From positions 1-24,536 of the forward strand of contig CAMMFK010000011.1 of assembly GCA_946496115.1 (NCBI GenBank): DNA of 24,536 nucleotides, read 5' to 3'. Position 1 is the first letter of the stretch; each line of letters begins with the position of its first letter. The notes beneath the pieces are model-generated. The model searched no databases. It had not been told where the DNA came from and was given only the letters and a program-made list of their open reading frames with translations. The DNA is from an uncultured Clostridium sp. GTDB taxonomy: Bacteria > Bacillota > Clostridia > TANB77 > CAG-508. This document shows, piece by piece, positions 1-5,173 of this stretch. The position numbers and the translations under genes are program-made.

Positions 1-293
1 TGTTCTTCACAATAGTTAAGTAGCCAAAAGCCATCATAATTATTTCTTGTAAGTCTATCTACCTTAATAGCAATTAACTTATCAATTTTCTTTAATTTAA
101 TATCTTTGAGTAGTCTTTGCATTTCTGGTCGCATTAAATCTTTTTCAGAATGACCTGCATCATTATATACATCTATAATACTATAATCATTCTTCTCACA
201 ATACTCTTTAATCATACGAAGTTGTGAATCAATAGAATAACCATTATCTCTTTGGTCATCTGTACTTACTCTTACATATACAGCACATCTCAT
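1..293 (-). CDS. Serine recombinase, N-terminal part (cut by window edge)
   Basis: The first 97 codons of a site-specific serine recombinase of the resolvase/invertase superfamily; the rest lies left of the window. Read from ATG at 293-291, the protein begins MRCAVYVRVSTDDQ with the catalytic serine at residue 10, followed by a conserved SIDSQ segment and a K-V-D-R-L-T-R-N motif typical of the catalytic domain active site. Such enzymes cut and rejoin DNA through a 5'-phosphoserine link to integrate, excise or invert DNA. The start is supported by GAGGAG a few bases upstream. The gene lies downstream of, and in the same direction as, the small gene at 406-690. It probably belongs to a mobile or prophage-like element reaching left from the tRNA-Thr gene. 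Whether it is a small invertase or a large integrase cannot be told from this part. Confidence 0.9.
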   Translation of the reverse strand, partial: MRCAVYVRVSTDDQRDNGYSIDSQLRMIKEYCEKNDYSIIDVYNDAGHSEKDLMRPEMQRLLKDIKLKKIDKLIAIKVDRLTRNNYDGFWLLNYCEE

Positions 294-302
294 AAATAAT
301 CA

Positions 303-388
303 TCTCCTCACTTGTTTCCTCACTTAAAGGCAAAATAACAGACACTAAATCGAAATTTTTTAATATTTCTCATTAGTTTCCTCATTAA
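303..388 (-). repeat. Two imperfect direct repeats upstream of the recombinase
   Basis: On the minus strand the 16-base unit TGAGGAAAC-A-TGAG occurs twice with small changes: TGAGGAAACTAATGAG at about 370-386 and TGAGGAAACAAGTGAG at about 306-322, roughly 65 bases apart and just before the recombinase start. They could be recombinase or regulator binding sites, but the right-hand copy also overlaps the ribosome binding site region, so chance similarity cannot be excluded. Confidence 0.4.
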
Positions 389-405
389 TAAATGAAAAGT
401 ATAGC

Positions 406-690
406 CTAAACTTTAAAATTATTTAAAATTTGTTTAATTTCTTTGAGATTATATTTTTGTTTATGCTCTTTAATATAAAATGATTTACTAGATATTTCAT
501 TAACTCTGTATTCTAGTATTGTAAGAGTAGTAGGATATGTAATTAGGTATTCAATAGGTTCTATAACTTGTAGCTTCGTATGTAATAAATGCTTAATCTT
601 GCCATTTTTAATTTTGCACTTGTAATCTTTAATCATTTCAAGTATTTCCGTATTCGGCTTTAAAATCTGAATAGTCTTAAATTCCAACAT
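406..690 (-). CDS. Small hypothetical protein in recombinase module
   Basis: A 94-residue protein that I do not recognise. It is mainly lysine/isoleucine-rich and probably cytoplasmic, with no signal peptide or membrane segment. A very strong Shine-Dalgarno sequence (AAGGAGG at 700-706) makes it a real gene. ATG at 690-688 lies 9 bases from it and a TTG one codon upstream (693-691) lies 6 bases from it; I chose ATG. It precedes the recombinase by about 110 bases on the same strand, so the two may be co-transcribed. Small proteins next to site-specific recombinases are often directionality factors or element-specific regulators, but nothing in this sequence shows that. Confidence 0.6.
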   Translation of the reverse strand: MLEFKTIQILKPNTEILEMIKDYKCKIKNGKIKHLLHTKLQVIEPIEYLITYPTTLTILEYRVNEISSKSFYIKEHKQKYNLKEIKQILNNFKV

Positions 691-730
691 CAAAAAAGTC
701 CTCCTTCCTAGAAAGAGAACTTATAGTATT

Positions 731-772
731 ATATAAAATAAAAACTTACGAACCTTTGACAGTCCGTAAGTT
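731..772 (-). terminator. Intrinsic terminator of tRNA-Thr
   Basis: On the minus strand, arms AACTTACG (772-765) and CGTAAGTT (750-743) pair perfectly. The stem extends inward by three more pairs including one G-U, and is followed by TTTATTTTATAT. It lies about ten bases beyond the tRNA-Thr CCA end, as expected for its transcription stop. Confidence 0.8.
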
Positions 773-781
773 GTATTCAAA

Positions 782-857
782 TGGAGCCACCAGCGAGAAT
801 CGAACTCGCGACCTACAGGTTACGAATCTGTTGCTCTACCAACTGAGCTATAGTGGC
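782..857 (-). tRNA. tRNA-Thr, anticodon CGT
   Basis: A 76-nt cloverleaf with encoded CCA, read on the minus strand. The acceptor stem is GCCACTA with TGGTGGC, the D arm has GCTC/GAGC, and the T arm has GCGAG/CTCGC around TTCGATT. The anticodon loop TTCGTAA puts CGT at positions 34-36, giving threonine for ACG codons. The last pair of the anticodon stem (31-39) is an A-C mismatch. Its promoter lies at 871-899 and its terminator at 731-772. Confidence 0.95.
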
Positions 858-870
858 ATAAAACAAATAT

Positions 871-899
871 ATTATAGTATATAAAGTATTTTAAATCAA
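871..899 (-). promoter_or_regulatory. Sigma-A-type promoter of tRNA-Thr
   Basis: On the minus strand TTGATT (899-894), a 17-base spacer and TATAAT (876-871), with the -10 box 13 bases upstream of the tRNA 5' end. This geometry suits a stable-RNA promoter. Confidence 0.75.
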
Positions 900-928
900 G
901 ATATTTTTACTTTTAAAATAGATTTATG

Positions 929-957
929 TTGAAATTATAAATAAAATGATATAAAAT
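929..957 (+). promoter_or_regulatory. Probable promoter of radical SAM operon
   Basis: TTGAAA (929-934), 17-base spacer, TAAAAT (952-957). It lies 30 bases upstream of the radical SAM start and diverges from the tRNA-Thr promoter. Confidence 0.6.
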
Positions 958-986
958 TTTTGTAAATAAATATCAGGGAGATAATT

Positions 987-1997
987 ATGCTAAAAGAACT
1001 GAAAATAGAATTAACTAATAGATGCTCAAGAAACTGCATACATTGTTCAAGCAGTGCTACTAGTAATGCTAAAAATATTAAAGAGTTAGAATATGAAGAT
1101 GTAAAGAAAATAATACTAGAAGCAAAGCAAATGAATGTTACTGATGTGGTATTTACGGGAGGAGAACCACTAAAATATGAAAAGATAAATGATTTAATTA
1201 AACTAACAAAAGAATTAGAAATCAATTCTGCAATTTATACATTTGATTATAGGAATGATGAAAACATAAATAAATATAAAAAACTTATTGATAGTGGACT
1301 AAATAAAATAATATATTCGCTAGCAGACAGTTTATCAAACCAAAAAGATTCTTCAACATACACACATATAGAATTTTTTGATAAATTATTAAAAAATTCA
1401 AATTGTAAATTAGGATTTCATTATACAATTTCAAAAGACTCAATTTCACAAATGCAGACAATAGTAAATGCAACAATGGAAGAATTTCATAATAGGAAAT
1501 ATTTCGAAAAAATTAGCTTACTTAGATTTGTTCCACACGGTAAAGGCAGTAAAAATATGGACTTAACTAGAGAAGAATTGAATCAAATAAAAGACTTTTA
1601 CTTAGAATCAAAATACAAAGACAAAATAAGGTTAGGAAGTCCTTGGAATATATTAAATATAAAAAATAGTCCTTGTATTATTGCGGATGAAATTATGATA
1701 ATTGGATTTGATGGTATTGCATATCCATGTGATTCTATAAAATATTTTACAAAATTGGGCATTAGTGGGAATATAAAAGAAAATACACTAAAAGAAATGT
1801 ATAATTCAGAATACTTTAAATTATTGAGAGAGCTAAATACAGAAAATAGTTGTAAATCATGCAAAGACTATAAAATTTGTAAGAGTGGTTGTATTGGTCA
1901 AAAAATAATTGCAGGATATAATAAAAATGAAGATATATACACAAACTTAAAAAAATGTATTAATTCAAAAGACCCTAAATGCATGAAAACAAATTAA
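987..1997 (+). CDS. Radical SAM/SPASM domain protein
   Basis: A 336-residue radical S-adenosylmethionine enzyme. Residues C13, C17 and C20 form the CxxxCxxC site that binds the catalytic [4Fe-4S] cluster, and GGEP at 58-61 is the SAM-binding motif. The C-terminal third is a canonical SPASM domain: C230, C248, then C289-x2-C292-x5-C298-x3-C302 and C324, enough to ligate two auxiliary clusters. SPASM enzymes usually modify peptides (RiPP maturases, anaerobic sulfatase activation), but some act on other substrates. No precursor peptide gene is visible nearby. The start has AGGGAG 6 bases upstream. Only 12 bases separate the stop from the next gene, an apparent thymine-hypermodification homologue, so the two form an operon; a nucleotide or DNA-base substrate is my inference. 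The family call is sure, the substrate unknown. Confidence 0.9.
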   Translation: MLKELKIELTNRCSRNCIHCSSSATSNAKNIKELEYEDVKKIILEAKQMNVTDVVFTGGEPLKYEKINDLIKLTKELEINSAIYTFDYRNDENINKYKKLIDSGLNKIIYSLADSLSNQKDSSTYTHIEFFDKLLKNSNCKLGFHYTISKDSISQMQTIVNATMEEFHNRKYFEKISLLRFVPHGKGSKNMDLTREELNQIKDFYLESKYKDKIRLGSPWNILNIKNSPCIIADEIMIIGFDGIAYPCDSIKYFTKLGISGNIKENTLKEMYNSEYFKLLRELNTENSCKSCKDYKICKSGCIGQKIIAGYNKNEDIYTNLKKCINSKDPKCMKTN

Positions 1998-2009
1998 AAG
2001 AGGTATGAA

Positions 2010-2951
2010 ATGAAAAAAAGACAAGAAGTTTATGACTTATATTGGTATTTCGCTTGTGAAAGACAAAATATATTTTGGCACAAACTAGAAGGTAAAGAAC
2101 CACCATGGACAGAAGATGAAATTTTGCAGGAATACAAGTTTTGTAATAGTTATAGAGTAAATGATAGAGTAAGTCAATATTTATTGAAGAATGTAATATA
2201 TAATGGAAAAACATATGATAATGATGATACTATTTTCAGGATAATACTATTCAAATTATTTAACAAAGAGCAAACGTGGGAATTATTATTAGAAAACATA
2301 GGAGACCCTACATTAAAAAAATTCAATAGAAAAACATACTCAGAAGTATTAGAAAAGGCTATATCTAATGGAATAAAAATATATAATGATGCATATATAT
2401 CATGTGCCAATAAAGCATTTGGATTTGATAGAAAACATGATAATCATTTAGCTTTACTACAAAAAATGTTCTTAGAAGACAAAATGCAAGATAAAATTTT
2501 AGAATGCAAAAACATGAAAGAATCATTTGAAATTATAGAATCGTATCCTCTAATTGGAGATTTTATGGCATACCAGCTAGTAACAGATATTAATTATAGC
2601 GATGTAGTAGATTGGAAAGAAAATGAATTTGCAGTAGCAGGACCGGGCTCATTAAGAGGAATAAATAAGTGTTTTATTGACAAAGGAAATATGAGTAATG
2701 AAGATATTATAAAATATATGTATGAAAATCAAGACAAAGAATTTAAAAGATTGAATTTGAATTTTAAAAGAATAGGAAATCGAGAGCTTCAGCTAATAGA
2801 TTGCCAAAATATTTTCTGTGAATTAGACAAATATTGTAGGCAAGCACTTCCAGAGTTAAAATCTAATAGGAAAAAGATAAAAAAGAAGTATATACCTAAA
2901 ACATCTAAAATAGAATATATGTATCCACCAAAATGGGAGGTGGAATTGTAG
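2010..2951 (+). CDS. Protein of the 5-hmdU DNA kinase helical-domain / thymine hypermodification family
   Basis: A 313-residue protein that I recognise by pattern as a member of the family called 5-hmdU DNA kinase helical domain, formerly alpha-glutamyl/putrescinyl-thymine pyrophosphorylase. These proteins act in thymine hypermodification in phages. Visible motifs are the N-terminal YWYFACERQNIFW, EYKFCN-YR-NDRVSQYL (about 41-58), ILFKLFN, HLALL, the central YPLIGDFMAYQLVTDINYS, AGPGSLRGINKCF, and the C-terminal LIDCQNIFCELDKYCR. There is no P-loop, so a phosphate-transferring domain would have to be elsewhere. The start has AGAGG 6 bases upstream. It is co-transcribed with the radical SAM gene and ends at a bidirectional terminator shared with the convergent phosphatase. 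Its bacterial role is not established; a DNA or nucleotide modification or defence role is inferred. Confidence 0.75.
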   Translation: MKKRQEVYDLYWYFACERQNIFWHKLEGKEPPWTEDEILQEYKFCNSYRVNDRVSQYLLKNVIYNGKTYDNDDTIFRIILFKLFNKEQTWELLLENIGDPTLKKFNRKTYSEVLEKAISNGIKIYNDAYISCANKAFGFDRKHDNHLALLQKMFLEDKMQDKILECKNMKESFEIIESYPLIGDFMAYQLVTDINYSDVVDWKENEFAVAGPGSLRGINKCFIDKGNMSNEDIIKYMYENQDKEFKRLNLNFKRIGNRELQLIDCQNIFCELDKYCRQALPELKSNRKKIKKKYIPKTSKIEYMYPPKWEVEL

Positions 2952-2956
2952 CTAAA

Positions 2957-2989
2957 AAAGAACTAATTGTAAATTACAATTAGCTCTTT
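2957..2989. terminator. Bidirectional intrinsic terminator
   Basis: Two 16-base arms (2957-2972 and 2974-2989) are complementary except for one mismatch. They are flanked by an A-run on the left and T-rich sequence on the right, so the hairpin can stop transcripts of both the 2010-2951 gene and the convergent phosphatase gene. Confidence 0.85.
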
Positions 2990-2995
2990 CGCTTG

Positions 2996-3790
2996 TTATT
3001 CAGAAAACAATACTTTCTTCAAATCAAAATAATTATCTCCAATTTCACAAACAATATCAAATTGCTTTCTAATAGCTTCTAATTCAGACTTGTTTTCATC
3101 ACATAAGAAGCAATTAGTATAAACATGGTCATGTTTAGATTTGTCAACCATTCTTAAATCACTGATTTGGTCACCTAGTAGTAAAACTTTTTTTCTATTA
3201 CTTAATTTTTCTTTTATATTATCTGGCAAAGAAACCTCATTTTTATTCAAGCTATGAATAATATTAGTATCAACACCAACAGCAATTCCGTCCTTAAAAA
3301 TAATTTTATTACTACTAACATAAATATTATCATAGTAGCAACCATTCAAAGTAAGAAAAGTTTCAATAAAATTTCCAATACCTGCACTGATAATAATTAA
3401 AGGAATATTATTATCATGTAAAAATTTAATAAATTCTTTGGCACCTGGCCTAAATTCCATAATTCGTAAATCGGTAGCAGCATTTTTAAAAATTTCCTCA
3501 GTAATTTTGTATTTAACAAATAATCCTATATGCTTTTGATACCATTCTTTCATTTGAGAAGCCTTGTATTCATAATCTAATGATTCATCAACTTCAATAG
3601 GCCTGTAATAATTATAGAATTCTTGCCTTTCCTTTTTATATTCTTTTGGGACTAATGGACTTTCAGATAAAATAGACCATGAAGTTTTACTACTCCCATT
3701 TGTTATTGTTCTATCAAAATCAGCTACAACAAATAAATTAGATATATCCTTAATAGGAAGAACTTTTCTTATCTCATTTTTAATAATCAT
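2996..3790 (-). CDS. HAD-family phosphatase, UMPH-1 (pyrimidine 5'-nucleotidase)-like
   Basis: A 264-residue haloacid dehalogenase superfamily hydrolase. Motif I is DFDRTIT (nucleophile D24, acid D26), motif II ISAG (S135), the likely motif III lysine is K183, and motif IV is GDQISD (D207, D211). The long cap insert between motifs I and II and the exact DFDRT-T form resemble HAD subfamily IE, the eukaryotic-type UMPH-1 pyrimidine 5'-nucleotidases. Those remove the phosphate from pyrimidine nucleoside monophosphates. It is cytoplasmic, with no signal peptide. The start has AAAGGAG about 10 bases upstream. It faces the radical SAM/hypermodification operon tail to tail, so it is not in that operon, but a pyrimidine-nucleotide theme would link them. 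Substrate is inferred from family resemblance only. Confidence 0.8.
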   Translation of the reverse strand: MIIKNEIRKVLPIKDISNLFVVADFDRTITNGSSKTSWSILSESPLVPKEYKKERQEFYNYYRPIEVDESLDYEYKASQMKEWYQKHIGLFVKYKITEEIFKNAATDLRIMEFRPGAKEFIKFLHDNNIPLIIISAGIGNFIETFLTLNGCYYDNIYVSSNKIIFKDGIAVGVDTNIIHSLNKNEVSLPDNIKEKLSNRKKVLLLGDQISDLRMVDKSKHDHVYTNCFLCDENKSELEAIRKQFDIVCEIGDNYFDLKKVLFSE

Positions 3791-3828
3791 TGGACAATTA
3801 CTCCTTTAACACTTATAAATTTAGTTTA

Positions 3829-3857
3829 ATTATATTATAAACTGAAATGAAAGTAAA
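3829..3857 (-). promoter_or_regulatory. Possible promoter of HAD phosphatase
   Basis: On the minus strand TTTACT (3857-3852), 17-base spacer, TATAAT (3834-3829), about 40 bases before the phosphatase start. A second overlapping TATAAT sits five bases upstream. Confidence 0.5.
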
Positions 3858-3914
3858 TATTAGTAAATTACTTTGACTATATAAATATTGAAAAAATAAA
3901 AAGTATTTAAACTA

Positions 3915-3944
3915 TTTACAACTAAAAATTCATTATGATAGAAT
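3915..3944 (+). promoter_or_regulatory. Possible promoter of HNH gene
   Basis: TTTACA (3915-3920), 18-base spacer, TAGAAT (3939-3944), 55 bases upstream of the HNH start. Confidence 0.45.
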
Positions 3945-3998
3945 TCATTTAAGCAATGTTGTTTCAATCAATACAATAATTTGTTATGAGGTGAGACA

Positions 3999-4724
3999 AT
4001 GATTATCGAATTACCAAAAGAGCACATTATTCTTAGTGATGAGAAAGGAGAGGTAAAAGACGGAATTCTTTACTTGCATCGGAATATGTTTGAAGAAGCG
4101 ATGTTTGAATTGACGTACATTCTACATGGCCACGTCTGCTATTATTGCCAAAAGCCTATTACAGGTATAGAAGACAAAGAAAAACAAGACGGAGTACTAT
4201 GGAAATCCTTAGACCACCTTATACCTAGAGAATTTGGTGGTGTTAGTATTACCAACAACTTAAGACCTTGCTGTAGTGTTTGCAACCGTAAAAAAGGTAG
4301 TATGTATCCGAACGAATTTGAAAAGTTTCAACATATTGTAAAATCAACAAAAGGTCGAGAAAGAAAAGCAGAGGTGAAAGATTTCAATGAAGAATTAAGT
4401 TTAATCCAAACCAAAAGGAGATTTGGCGAATTGCCATCTCTTCCTGAGGAGTGGCTAGAACAAGGAAATCACAAATCTGTGTATGTAAATTTTAGGTTAG
4501 AGGACCCGATTGGAACTGTATACAACAGAATTGCTAGATTTTATAGAAAATATAAAAGAATTCCATATCCAATAGTTGTAAGTGCAAATAAATTCCTGCT
4601 TGATGGTTTCAATTCTATACTTTTTATGAAAATAGAAGGTGTAAGAAAGATTGATGTCATTAAGTTGGAAAATGTGATTTATGACGGAATAGTTGATTAT
4701 ACTTCTCAAGTGTTAGGTAAGTGA
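3999..4724 (+). CDS. HNH endonuclease with ParB-like C-terminal segment
   Basis: A 241-residue protein. A zinc-bound HNH fold is visible at 45-100: C47-x2-C50, then D72-H73 (catalytic His), N86-N87 in the ITNNLRP loop and C92-x2-C95. HNH proteins cut DNA in restriction, phage packaging or homing roles. The C-terminal stretch about 186-224 (IPYPIVVSANKFLLDGFN, then a KIEGV-K-DVIKL tail) resembles the start of a ParB-like nuclease domain, where such proteins usually have a YPI-V...LLDG motif. This would make it an HNH-ParB-like fusion, which is my inference. The start has GAGGTGAG upstream. Its codons look more GC-rich than those of its neighbours, which hints at transfer. It could act with the modification-like genes to its left or be a stand-alone nuclease. 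Confidence 0.8.
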   Translation: MIIELPKEHIILSDEKGEVKDGILYLHRNMFEEAMFELTYILHGHVCYYCQKPITGIEDKEKQDGVLWKSLDHLIPREFGGVSITNNLRPCCSVCNRKKGSMYPNEFEKFQHIVKSTKGRERKAEVKDFNEELSLIQTKRRFGELPSLPEEWLEQGNHKSVYVNFRLEDPIGTVYNRIARFYRKYKRIPYPIVVSANKFLLDGFNSILFMKIEGVRKIDVIKLENVIYDGIVDYTSQVLGK

Positions 4725-4739
4725 TTTTTCTCACTATTT

Positions 4740-4765
4740 GCCCGGTAGTCTATTGACTATGGGGC
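4740..4765. repeat. Hairpin after HNH gene
   Basis: GCCC/GGGC outer and TAGTC/GACTA inner pairs, separated by one mismatch and one wobble, with a TATT loop. It is preceded by a smaller GTGA/TCAC hairpin over the HNH stop codon (4721-4734). No T-run follows, so it is not a standard terminator; it may protect the HNH mRNA 3' end. Confidence 0.5.
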
Positions 4766-4799
4766 GTAAAAAAATTGGTAATAAAAATCAAATAACCCC

Positions 4800-4828
4800 T
4801 TGAATTTTAAAATTCAGTTTGATAAAAT
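4800..4828 (+). promoter_or_regulatory. Promoter of riboswitch-ATPase transcript
   Basis: TTGAAT (4800-4805), 17-base spacer, TAAAAT (4823-4828). Transcription would start near 4835, exactly at the 5' edge of the riboswitch. The spacer contains part of a 16-base palindrome (4801-4816). Confidence 0.75.
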
Positions 4829-4834
4829 AATGAA

Positions 4835-4917
4835 AACAAAAAAGGGAGTAGCTCATAAATAACTAATCAACAACAAGAGAAATCTGGTTAGTGACCTTTA
4901 TGGTGAGCAAGACTTTT
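4835..4917 (+). promoter_or_regulatory. yybP-ykoY manganese-sensing riboswitch
   Basis: The 5' conserved block AAAGGGAGTAGCTC (4841-4854) and the 3' block GTGACC...GGTGAGCAAGACTTTT (about 4891-4917) are the two conserved halves of the yybP-ykoY aptamer, with a variable helix between them. Known members bind Mn2+ at the junction of two docked helices and switch on Mn exporters or P-type ATPases. The 3' strand of the aptamer (AGCAAGACT) is also the 5' arm of the terminator at 4906-4950, so metal binding would sequester it and allow read-through. That expression platform and the downstream cation ATPase fit the class exactly. Confidence 0.9.
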
Positions 4918-4950
4918 AAGAAATAGTAATTCTTATTAGTCTTGCTTTTT
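4906..4950 (+). terminator. Riboswitch-controlled intrinsic terminator
   Basis: AGCAAGACT (4906-4914) pairs with AGTCTTGCT (4938-4946). An inner AAGAA/TTCTT extends the stem, and TTTTATT follows. The 5' arm overlaps the riboswitch P1 3' strand, giving mutually exclusive folds. Confidence 0.9.
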
Positions 4951-5041
4951 ATTGTATTACTGCAAAAAATTATCATAAAATTGGGTATTAGAATATTTAA
5001 TTGCTGTTTAAAATAAATTAAATAGCAAATAATAATACTGC

Positions 5042-5069
5042 TTGACAAGAGTGATAATTCAAGTATACA
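5042..5069 (+). promoter_or_regulatory. Possible second promoter of cation ATPase
   Basis: TTGACA (5042-5047), 16-base spacer, TATACA (5064-5069). It lies downstream of the riboswitch terminator and could give basal, riboswitch-independent expression. The rest of the 4951-5173 leader is AT-rich with no other clear signal. Confidence 0.45.
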
Positions 5070-5173
5070 AAGCAATGATAAAATACGTACATAATACAAA
5101 AGTACATAAAGTAATAATAGAATGAGAAGGTTTGACTAACTTTATTTTAAAAATATGAAAGGAAAGTGAAAAA

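Noticed and set aside
900..986. RiPP precursor peptide upstream of the SPASM enzyme
   Set aside because: No small open frame with a ribosome site exists between the tRNA-Thr promoter and the radical SAM start.
4951..5173. Small peptide gene in the ATPase leader
   Set aside because: Open frames there lack ribosome sites and have no recognisable product.
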